A DNA stretch of 6,349 bases, from contig JBKQNY010000060.1 of the NCBI GenBank assembly GCA_052145775.1, positions 1-6,349 of the forward strand, given 5' to 3'. Source of the stretch: CAVYPR01 sp052145775 (lineage in GTDB: Bacteria > Actinomycetota > Acidimicrobiia > Acidimicrobiales > RAAP-2). Shown piece after piece: positions 1-4,940 of this stretch. The position numbers and the translations under genes were made by a program. Each line of letters opens with the position of its first letter. Within the stretch, counting starts at the first letter, position 1. The notes below the pieces were generated by a model that saw only the letters and a program-made list of their open reading frames with translations, made no database searches and had not been told where the DNA came from.

Positions 1-215
1 TGCTCGACCCAGTGGACCAGGGTGGCGGCCAGGAGGTGGTCCTTGGAGGTGAAGTAGCGGTAGACGGTGCCCATGGCCACGTCGGCCCGAGCCGCCACGT
101 CTCGCATCTGCACGGCCTCGTAACCGCCCTCGAGGCCGAGCTCCATGGCGGCGTCGATGACCCGCTGGCGACGGGCCAGCTGTGCCCTGGTCATCGGCCG
201 GAGCGCGACCTCCAT
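1..215 (-). CDS. kstR: KstR-like TetR transcriptional repressor, N-terminal part (runs off left edge)
   Basis: Seen: reading leftwards from ATG at 215 there are 71 open codons to the window edge. They encode a TetR N-terminal DNA-binding domain with an Arg-rich lead (residues 9-18), then GGYEAVQMRDVA (30-41), ADVAMGTVYRYF (44-55) and SKDHLL (57-62). Known: the mycobacterial cholesterol regulator KstR has almost the same GGYEAVQMR / ADVA-GT-YRYF / SK-HLL series; it represses sterol side-chain and ring degradation genes and is released by a CoA thioester of an early cholesterol metabolite. The assignment is strengthened by a perfect KstR-type operator just upstream (233-246), as expected for autoregulation. 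The ligand-binding domain lies outside the window, so effector specificity cannot be judged. ATG 215 is preferred because a TATCCT -10 box ends 6 nt before it; the in-frame ATG at 194 is an alternative. No Shine-Dalgarno sequence precedes 215. The TetR assignment is near certain; the KstR subfamily call is strong but rests on the HTH and operator only. Confidence 0.85.
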   Translation of the reverse strand, partial: MEVALRPMTRAQLARRQRVIDAAMELGLEGGYEAVQMRDVAARADVAMGTVYRYFTSKDHLLAATLVHWVE

Positions 216-221
216 TTGGCG

Positions 222-227
222 AGGATA
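222..227 (-). promoter_or_regulatory. kstR -10 element (leaderless promoter)
   Basis: Minus-strand TATCCT fits the actinobacterial TANNNT -10 pattern. It is separated by 6 nt (CGCCAA) from ATG at 215, so transcription would start at or next to the A of the start codon, giving a leaderless mRNA. The KstR box lies directly upstream. No convincing -35 hexamer is seen (CTTCTG at 250-245 in the expected place). Confidence 0.55.
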
Positions 228-232
228 ACCGC

Positions 233-246
233 TAGAACCGGTTTCA
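233..246. promoter_or_regulatory. KstR operator (TNNAACNNGTTNNA)
   Basis: The 14 bases TAGAACCGGTTTCA match the palindromic KstR consensus TNNAACNNGTTNNA at all eight fixed positions. The core GAACCGGTT is followed by T, and the outer flanks are imperfectly symmetric. On the minus strand the box sits 5 nt upstream of the kstR -10 hexamer (227-222), within the spacer toward the -35 region, so a bound repressor would block RNA polymerase on kstR. It ends 75 bp before the start codon of the divergent TetR gene. I scanned the rest of the window by eye for AACNNGTT and found no second copy. Confidence 0.8.
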
Positions 247-276
247 GAAGTGCTTGGCGCCGGCCGCCGTCCCGCT

Positions 277-288
277 CCGGGGCCCCGG
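277..288. promoter_or_regulatory. 12-bp perfect palindrome, candidate operator of the 322 TetR gene
   Basis: CCGGGGCCCCGG is a perfect 12-bp inverted repeat ending 21 bp upstream of the TACGCT -10 box, so it reaches the -35 region of the promoter of the second TetR gene. TetR regulators commonly bind palindromes in their own promoters. However, GC-only palindromes arise easily in DNA of this composition, so the call is weak. Confidence 0.2.
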
Positions 289-309
289 TCCGGGCGACCC
301 CGGCGAAAC

Positions 310-315
310 TACGCT
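310..315 (+). promoter_or_regulatory. -10 element of the second TetR gene (leaderless promoter)
   Basis: TACGCT matches TANNNT and is followed by exactly 6 nt (CTGCCC) before ATG at 322. The start point would therefore fall on the start codon, and no ribosome binding site is needed or visible. This is the main reason for choosing the start at 322 over the in-frame ATG at 250, which would place the promoter box inside the gene. Confidence 0.55.
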
Positions 316-321
316 CTGCCC

Positions 322-1158
322 ATGGCCGCCACGCCCCCACCCCAGCGCGGCCGCCGGACACGGCCGGCGCCGGCCGGCGCCGGGGAGGGCCTGCTGGCCG
401 CCACCGACGGGAGGGTCCCCGGCCAGCGCGGCCGGGCCACCCGCCAGCGGCTGCTCGAGTCGACGGTGGAACTCTTGTCGAGCACCCCGTGGCGGTCGGT
501 CAAGGTGATCGACATCGCCCGGCGCGCCGGGACCTCGCCGGCCACCTTCTACCAGTACTTCGAGAACGTCGAGCAGGCGATCGGGGTGCTGGCCGAGGAG
601 ATGGTGGCCGAGGCGGCCGAGCTGGCCGCCCTGGTGACCGGCGACTGGAGCGAGCCCTCGAGCTGGGAGACGGCGCTCTGCGTCACCGAGGGGTTCCTCG
701 ACTACTGGGAGGCCAACCGGGCCGTCTTCCGGGTGGTCGACCTGGCCACCGAGGAGGGGGACGCGGCCCTGCGGGGGGTCCGGGTGCGGGCCCTCAACGC
801 CGTCACCGTGGCCCTGGCCCAGGCCATCACCGCCCACGCGCCGCCCGGCCCGGGCCCGGCGGGGGCTCTCACCGGCTCGCCGGCCGGCTCGGACCCCATG
901 GCCGTGGCCGGCTCGCTGGTCGCCATGTACGCCAGCGTGGCCGCCCACCGCTACGGCTTCGAGTTCTGGGGCATCCGGACGGCCTCGCTCGTCGACAGCC
1001 AGGCCCGCCTCCTGCACTGGGCGGTCACCGGACGACCAGGTCCACCGGGCGTCGTCGGCCGCCGCCCGCTGCGGGTCTCCCGGGCCGCGGGGCCACGCAC
1101 CGGCCCGACGCTGGGGGGTGCGGTGGTGGCCCAGCGCGCCGGCCGCCGCCCCTCCTGA
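322..1158 (+). CDS. TetR/AcrR family transcriptional regulator
   Basis: Seen: a 278-residue protein. Residues 1-37 are a Pro/Gly/Arg-rich, probably disordered leader. The TetR helix-turn-helix follows: RQRLLESTVELL (41-52), SVKVIDIARRAG (59-70) and TSPATFYQYF (71-80), then NVEQAIGVLAEEM (82-94). Residues about 95-236 form an all-helical ligand and dimerisation domain rich in Ala and Leu, interrupted by a Pro/Gly loop (174-192). Residues about 238-278 are a basic, low-complexity tail beyond the usual TetR end. Known: TetR proteins are dimeric repressors released by small ligands; the variant recognition helix SPATFYQYF is common in actinobacterial members. Start: ATG 322, six bases after a -10 box; ATG 250 is the alternative. 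It is divergent from kstR across 106 bp, and the response regulator begins 45 bp downstream, so read-through is possible. Its targets and ligand cannot be named from sequence. Confidence 0.85.
   Translation: MAATPPPQRGRRTRPAPAGAGEGLLAATDGRVPGQRGRATRQRLLESTVELLSSTPWRSVKVIDIARRAGTSPATFYQYFENVEQAIGVLAEEMVAEAAELAALVTGDWSEPSSWETALCVTEGFLDYWEANRAVFRVVDLATEEGDAALRGVRVRALNAVTVALAQAITAHAPPGPGPAGALTGSPAGSDPMAVAGSLVAMYASVAAHRYGFEFWGIRTASLVDSQARLLHWAVTGRPGPPGVVGRRPLRVSRAAGPRTGPTLGGAVVAQRAGRRPS
361..383 (+). repeat. short GC-only tandem repeat inside the TetR leader
   Basis: The 10-mer CGGCCGGCGC occurs twice in a row, followed by a partial third copy (CGG). It codes for the Arg-Pro-Ala-Pro-Ala-Gly stretch in the disordered leader of the TetR protein. 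Repeats like this can change length by slippage; here a change that was not a multiple of three would break the frame upstream of the DNA-binding domain. It may simply reflect composition. Confidence 0.5.
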
Positions 1159-1190
1159 GCCCCCGCCCGCGCCCGAACGCCCCCGACCGC

Positions 1191-1196
1191 TAGACC
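1191..1196 (+). promoter_or_regulatory. possible -10 element of the response regulator gene
   Basis: TAGACC, followed by T, lies 7 nt before GTG at 1204. It is a near match to TANNNT: the sixth base is C, and the T comes one base later. The position agrees with the other leaderless-type promoters in the window, but this is the weakest example. Transcription from the TetR gene 45 bp upstream is an alternative. Confidence 0.3.
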
Positions 1197-1203
1197 TGTA
1201 GCC

Positions 1204-1872
1204 GTGCGGGTGCTGGTGGCCGAGGACGACCCCGGGCTCCGGTCGGTGCTCGAGCGCGGCCTTCGCCGCAACGGCTACGTGGTCGACGCGGTGGCCGACG
1301 GGGAGCGGGCCCTGCGCTTCCTGCGCGGCTACGACTACGAGGTGGCGGTGGTCGACTGGCGGATGCCCGGCCTCTCGGGCCTCGAGGTAGTGCGCGAGGT
1401 CCGGCGCCGCGGCTCGCGGGTCCCGGTGCTGATGCTGACGGCCCGCGACACCACCGCCGACCGGGTCGAGGGGCTCGACGCCGGGGCCGACGACTACCTG
1501 GTGAAGCCGTTCGAGTTCGCCGAGCTGCTGGCCCGCCTGCGCGCCCTGCAGCGCCGGCCCGCCGTCTCCTTGGAGCCGCGGCTCGAGGTGGGTGACCTCG
1601 TGTTCGACCCGGCGGCCCGCCAGGTCCGGCGCGGCGGGGAGGAGCTGGCCCTCACCCGCCGCGAGCGCGCCATCCTCGAACTGCTGATGCGGCGGTTCCC
1701 CTCGGTGGTCGACCGGCGCACCATCGCCCTGCAGGTCTGGGACGACGAGGCCGGCGCCGTGGGCTCCAACACCATCGACGTCCACCTGGCCCGGCTGCGG
1801 GCCAAGCTGGCCGGCGGCTCCGCCCGGATCGAGACGGTGCGGGGGGTCGGGTACAAGGTGGTGGAGCGGTGA
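1204..1872 (+). CDS. OmpR/PhoB-family two-component response regulator
   Basis: Seen: 222 residues, a normal length for the family. The receiver domain (1-about 118) has the acidic pair D8-D9, the phospho-acceptor D51 in VVDWRMPGLSG, the switch Thr at T79 in MLTA, and K101 in the LVKPFE motif. The winged-helix DNA-binding domain (about 125-220) ends with NTIDVHLARLRAKL and the typical RGVGYKV strand. Known: phosphorylation of the Asp by the partner kinase drives dimerisation and promoter binding. The GTG start gives a correct N-terminus (MRVLVAEDD) with no room for a longer one. The stop overlaps the kinase start by GTGA (1869-1872), so the pair is translationally coupled and almost certainly cognate. 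All catalytic residues are present. Its target genes are not identifiable here; the adjacent genes are natural candidates. Confidence 0.95.
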   Translation: MRVLVAEDDPGLRSVLERGLRRNGYVVDAVADGERALRFLRGYDYEVAVVDWRMPGLSGLEVVREVRRRGSRVPVLMLTARDTTADRVEGLDAGADDYLVKPFEFAELLARLRALQRRPAVSLEPRLEVGDLVFDPAARQVRRGGEELALTRRERAILELLMRRFPSVVDRRTIALQVWDDEAGAVGSNTIDVHLARLRAKLAGGSARIETVRGVGYKVVER

Positions 1873-3191
1873 GCTGGCCACCGGGGCTCCTGCGGGTCCC
1901 CCGGCGCCAGGTCATGCGGGCGGCCCGGGTGGCGGCGGTGGTGACCGTCGTCATCGGCCTCGTCTTCGTGGCGGTGGCCGCCGGCCTCGACGCCTTCCTG
2001 GCCCGGCGCGTGCTGTGGGAGGTGGACCAGAGCCTGACGGCCCGTCTCGTCGACGTGGGTCGGTCGCCGACGCCGTTGGCCGTGCAGCCCGTCCCCGACG
2101 ACCAGGGCAGCGACGGGGCCCCCGTGTTCATGTGGTGGCTGCCCCCCGACGGCCCGCCCGCCCGGCTCACCGCCGACGGCCCGCCGCTGCCGGCCGGCGG
2201 GCGCGCCGCCACCGCCGGGCCGGTGAGCGCCCGGGGCGGCGCCGTCACCTACCGCCTTGTGGCCACGCCGCTCGACGGGGGCTGGCTGCTGGCCGGCCAG
2301 AACCTGGCCGGGCCCTCCCACATCGAGGGCGTGCTGCGCAACGGCGAGCTGGTGATCGGCCCGGTCCTCCTGGTGGCGGTGTTCGTGGGCTCGCTGGTGA
2401 TCGGCCTGCAGGCCGTGGCCCCGGTCGAACTGGCGCGCCGCCGGCTGCTCGAGTTCACGGCCGACGCCTCCCACGAGCTGCGCACCCCGCTCACGGTGAT
2501 CGAGGCCGAGATCGAGCTCGCCCGAGGCGGCCCGCCCGACGCCGACGCCGACCGCCAGGCCCTCGACCACGTGGCCCGGGAGAGCCGGCGCCTGAAGCAG
2601 ATCGTCGAGGACCTGCTCTGGCTGGCCCGGAGCGACTCGGCCCCGCCGGCCCCGGCCGGGGCCCCGGCCGACCTGGTGGCGGTCGTCGAAGGGTGCGCAG
2701 AACGGTTCACCGCCGTGGCCTCTGGGCGCGGGATCGACCTCGGGGTGTCCCACCTCGGCGGGGCGGCGTGGGTCGACGCCGCCCCCGAGTGGGTCGACCG
2801 GCTGGCCGGCACCCTGCTCGACAACGCCTGTCGCTACGCGCCCGACGGGGGGGTGGTCCGGGTTTCGGTGGGCGCGGGCGGCAGCCGGGCGGTGCTGCGG
2901 GTGGAGGACAGCGGGCCGGGGATCCCCCCCGCGGCGCGCGAACGGCTCTTCGACCGGTTCCGCCGGGCCACCGACGTGCCCGGAGGGGCCGGCCTGGGCC
3001 TGGCCATCGCCGACTCGGTGGTGCGCTCGACCGGGGGCCGCTGGCGGGTGGCCGACTCGGCGCTGGGGGGCGCGCTGATGGAGGTGACGTGGCGGCGGAG
3101 CGCGGCGCCGGGGCGGCCGGGGCCCGGATCCCCCCGGCCGCAGGGCGGGGGTGCCGAGCCCAGCGACCTCCCCTCTACGGTGGGCCCGTGA
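1869..3191 (+). CDS. Membrane sensor histidine kinase (HisKA/HATPase_c)
   Basis: Seen: 440 residues. A basic N-terminus is followed by a first membrane segment (about 18-41), an extracytoplasmic region of about 120 residues rich in Pro/Gly, and a second membrane segment (about 160-181). The dimerisation helix has H202 in SHELRTPL. The ATPase domain has the N box with N319 (LLDNACRYAP), the G1 box DSGPGIP (347-353), the F box FDRFRR (361-366) and the G2 box GGAGLGLAI (372-380). Only about 20 residues separate the second membrane segment from H202, leaving no room for a HAMP domain. Residues about 411-440 are a Pro/Gly-rich tail. Known: such kinases autophosphorylate on His and pass the phosphate to the cognate regulator. 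The GTG start overlaps the regulator's stop codon; ATG 1914 (residue 16) is an alternative that keeps the first membrane segment. The end overlaps the next gene by GTGA (3188-3191). The sensor region is not recognised, so the signal is unknown. Confidence 0.93.
   Translation: MSWPPGLLRVPRRQVMRAARVAAVVTVVIGLVFVAVAAGLDAFLARRVLWEVDQSLTARLVDVGRSPTPLAVQPVPDDQGSDGAPVFMWWLPPDGPPARLTADGPPLPAGGRAATAGPVSARGGAVTYRLVATPLDGGWLLAGQNLAGPSHIEGVLRNGELVIGPVLLVAVFVGSLVIGLQAVAPVELARRRLLEFTADASHELRTPLTVIEAEIELARGGPPDADADRQALDHVARESRRLKQIVEDLLWLARSDSAPPAPAGAPADLVAVVEGCAERFTAVASGRGIDLGVSHLGGAAWVDAAPEWVDRLAGTLLDNACRYAPDGGVVRVSVGAGGSRAVLRVEDSGPGIPPAARERLFDRFRRATDVPGGAGLGLAIADSVVRSTGGRWRVADSALGGALMEVTWRRSAAPGRPGPGSPRPQGGGAEPSDLPSTVGP
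3176..3181 (+). promoter_or_regulatory. internal -10 element for the 3188 gene
   Basis: TACGGT matches TANNNT and lies exactly 6 nt (GGGCCC) before GTG at 3188. The box is inside the last codons of the kinase gene, in the segment coding for its disordered tail. It would allow a leaderless transcript of the downstream gene independent of the kinase promoter. No -35 match is seen. Confidence 0.4.
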
Positions 3192-3925
3192 CCGCCGAGG
3201 AGTTGATCGCCCGGACCGCCGGGCCGGTGGGCCGGCACGGCGCCGACCACTTCTTCACCCCCGAGACCCTGGCCCGGGGGACGGAGCTGGGCCTCGACGG
3301 CTTCCGCTTCTACTTCCTCGGCCGGGGCGGGGTGCTGGGTGACGTCGAGCCCCCGGTGGTGGCCAGCGCCTTGGGTTACTTCGAGCCGGGACTGGTCCGG
3401 CGGATCTGGGACTCGGGCCGCGCCGTCGTCACACCCCGTGTGGCGGCCCGGGCCCAGCTCTCGTGCGCCCACCGGTTCGGCCGCGAGCGGTTCGGGGGCG
3501 CCGGCGACCTCGCCCCGTTCTGCGCGGCGGCCGAAGCGGTGGTGGCCGCCACCGACCCCGCCGGCCTGGCCCTGATCGCCGGCATCGCCGCCGAGCCGTT
3601 GCCCGAGGACCCGCCGGCCCGGGCGGCCCAGCTGCTGGCGGTCCTGCGCGAGCTGCGGGGCTCGACCCACCTCCTGGCCGTGGTGGCCACCGGGCTCTCG
3701 CCCCGGGTCGCCCACTACCTCGGCCGGCCCGACTTCTTCGCCTCCTTCGGGTGGAAGGAGGAGGACGTCCCGGTGGTCGACGAGGCCGCACGCGCCGCCT
3801 ACGCCGAGGCCCGCCTCCTCACCGACCGCCTGCTCCTCCCCGCCTACGGCGCCCTCGACGAACCGACGGCAGCCGACCTGGCCGACGGGGTGGCCGCCAT
3901 GGCGGCGGCCCTCGTCGCCGGCTGA
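3188..3925 (+). CDS. SCO6745-family-like protein of unknown function, coupled to the two-component system
   Basis: Seen: 245 residues, mostly helical, with no signal peptide and no membrane segment. Notable stretches are GLDGFRFYFLGRGGVLGDVE (35-54), the GYFEPGLVRRIWD region (63-75), ELRGSTHLLAVVATGLSPR (155-173) and FGWKEEDVP (187-195). Known: this series resembles actinobacterial proteins annotated as the SCO6745 family, with a small-residue GRxxPLG-type turn, an RG-xH segment and a GW-xE segment; to my knowledge no biochemical role is established. This family call is from memory of the pattern. The GTG start overlaps the kinase stop by 4 bp (GTGA) and also follows a -10 box. The open frame continues far upstream of GTG 3188, but there it is an Arg/Gly/Pro-rich shadow of the kinase gene. 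Inferred: membership in the signalling operon suggests a regulatory or response role, but co-location alone does not prove it. Confidence 0.75.
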   Translation: MTAEELIARTAGPVGRHGADHFFTPETLARGTELGLDGFRFYFLGRGGVLGDVEPPVVASALGYFEPGLVRRIWDSGRAVVTPRVAARAQLSCAHRFGRERFGGAGDLAPFCAAAEAVVAATDPAGLALIAGIAAEPLPEDPPARAAQLLAVLRELRGSTHLLAVVATGLSPRVAHYLGRPDFFASFGWKEEDVPVVDEAARAAYAEARLLTDRLLLPAYGALDEPTAADLADGVAAMAAALVAG

Positions 3926-3945
3926 GCGCGCCCCGCGAGGCTCAG
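3922..3945. terminator. possible bidirectional terminator hairpin at convergent gene ends
   Basis: CTGAGC (3922-3927) and GCTCAG (3940-3945) form a perfect 6-bp inverted repeat. Inside it, GCG (3928-3930) can pair with CGC (3934-3936) across a CCC loop, leaving a 3-nt bulge. Both stop codons (TGA 3923-3925 plus strand, TGA 3944-3942 minus strand) lie within the stem arms. There is no T-tract on either side, so a classical intrinsic terminator is not shown. It is the only structure available in the 16-bp gap between the convergent genes. Confidence 0.35.
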
Positions 3946-4904
3946 AGGACGGCCACCGGGTTGAGGGGCGCGCCGAGGCCGCCGGTGACCGGGAGCGGGG
4001 TGGCGTCGAGCAGGAACTCGTAGCGGCCCTCCTCGGCGCAGGCGTCGGCCAGGTCGTCGAGGACCCAGTTCTGACCCTGGGTCATCCCCATCTCCACCAG
4101 GTGGAGCAGATGGACCGGGAGGTAGATCCCCTCGTCCTCGCACGGGACGACCTCGAGGGGGAGCGTGTCGGTGGCCACGGCGGCCACGTCGCGGGCCCTG
4201 AACCACTCGGCCGTGGCCATGGTCAGACCGGGTGAGGGGAAGAGGTAGGCCCACAGGTCGCGCTGGGGCTCGCCGCCGGCCGGCCGGCGTCGGGGGAGGG
4301 CCAGGTGGACCATCTGCCCGGTGCGGACCAGCACCACGTCGCCGGGGGCGACGTCCACCCGGGCCAGCTCGGCCGCCGCGTCGAGGTCCCCGGGGGTGAT
4401 CGGGTGGCCGGGCTCGAGGACGTCGAGCCCCTTCGCCCGGGCCACGTCGAGGAGCACTCCCCGGCTGACCAGGGTCCGCACCAGGTGGATGCCGAGGCGG
4501 CCCGCCCCCTCGGCGGTCACGGCGTCGGCCGGGTGGCCGTTGTACATGCGGCCGCCGTAGCTCACGTGGGCCAGGGCGTCCCAGTGGGTGGCGCACTGCA
4601 GGGCGAGGGAGAGCGCGTCGTCGCTTGTGCAGATCCAGTCGGGGTCGTCGCTGAGCGGACGGTTGACGGCGAGCATGGTGTGGCGGGGGTTGTCGCGGCC
4701 GGGGACGACGCCCACCTGGATCCCCTCGGACTCCGAGAGCGCCAGGCCGAGGGGGTAGGCCCGCCCGGTCCGCACGCACCCCGCCGCACGCCGTCGGGCC
4801 TCGTCGTCGACGAGGTTGAGCGTGCCCAGCTCGTCGCCCTCCCCCCAGCGTCCCCAGTTGCGGACCCGGGCGGCGATCTCGGCGAAGCGTGCGGGGACGG
4901 CCAC
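3942..4904 (-). CDS. Cyclase family protein (PF04199-type metal-dependent hydrolase)
   Basis: Seen: 320 residues starting at GTG 4904, the usual length for this actinobacterial subfamily. The N-terminus has NWGRWGEGDELGTLNLV (16-32), a hallmark of the subfamily. The metal-site motif is THWDALAH (106-113), with likely ligands H107, D109 and H113, followed by YNGHPAD (121-127). A C-terminal block HLLHLVEMGMTQGQNWVLDD (265-284) is the second conserved region. No signal peptide is seen, so it is probably cytoplasmic. Known: the fold includes kynurenine formamidase and isatin hydrolase, which open amide or lactam bonds using a divalent metal; the first His of their HxGTHxD motif is Gln (Q103) here. 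The substrate is therefore not predictable and the name cyclase is historical. The start is supported by a -10 box 8 nt upstream. The aldehyde dehydrogenase ends 32 bp upstream on the same strand, so the two may share a transcript. It converges on the 3188 gene. Confidence 0.88.
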   Translation of the reverse strand: MAVPARFAEIAARVRNWGRWGEGDELGTLNLVDDEARRRAAGCVRTGRAYPLGLALSESEGIQVGVVPGRDNPRHTMLAVNRPLSDDPDWICTSDDALSLALQCATHWDALAHVSYGGRMYNGHPADAVTAEGAGRLGIHLVRTLVSRGVLLDVARAKGLDVLEPGHPITPGDLDAAAELARVDVAPGDVVLVRTGQMVHLALPRRRPAGGEPQRDLWAYLFPSPGLTMATAEWFRARDVAAVATDTLPLEVVPCEDEGIYLPVHLLHLVEMGMTQGQNWVLDDLADACAEEGRYEFLLDATPLPVTGGLGAPLNPVAVL

Positions 4905-4912
4905 TGCGCCGG

Positions 4913-4940
4913 ACTGTAGCCGGGGCCCGTCGACCGTCAG
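4913..4940 (-). promoter_or_regulatory. promoter of the cyclase-family gene
   Basis: On the minus strand TACAGT (4918-4913) fits TANNNT and lies 8 nt before GTG at 4904. Sixteen nt further upstream is CTGACG (4940-4935), close to a TTGACA-type -35 and overlapping the stop codon of the upstream aldehyde dehydrogenase gene. Initiation near 4905 would give a leaderless or nearly leaderless mRNA; no Shine-Dalgarno sequence is seen. This suggests the cyclase gene can be expressed apart from the dehydrogenase. Confidence 0.5.

Noticed and set aside
12..1193. 393-codon plus-strand frame overlapping kstR and the second TetR gene
   Set aside because: The translation is an Arg/Gly/Pro-rich shadow without motifs, and it conflicts with two TetR domains in other frames.
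244..1881. 545-codon open frame on the minus strand across the TetR and response regulator genes
   Set aside because: It is antisense to two well-supported genes; its translation is Gly/His/Arg/Pro-rich with no recognisable domain, as expected for antisense frames in DNA with GC-saturated third positions.
2699..2708. GAACGGTTC palindrome in the kinase gene as an operator
   Set aside because: The AAC-GTT spacing is one base, it is inside the coding sequence, and it is too short to stand out from chance.
1494..2753. 419-codon minus-strand frame opposite the regulator and kinase
   Set aside because: Antisense shadow with His/Gly/Arg-rich composition and no domain.
2015..3187. Upstream extension of the 3188 gene's frame through most of the kinase gene
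   Set aside because: The frame is open, but the sequence before GTG 3188 is low-complexity Arg/Gly/Pro while the kinase frame carries all catalytic boxes. The GTGA overlap and -10 box mark 3188 as the start.
3844..4779. 311-codon minus-strand frame overlapping the cyclase gene
   Set aside because: Arg/Pro-rich shadow; the cyclase frame holds the conserved motifs.
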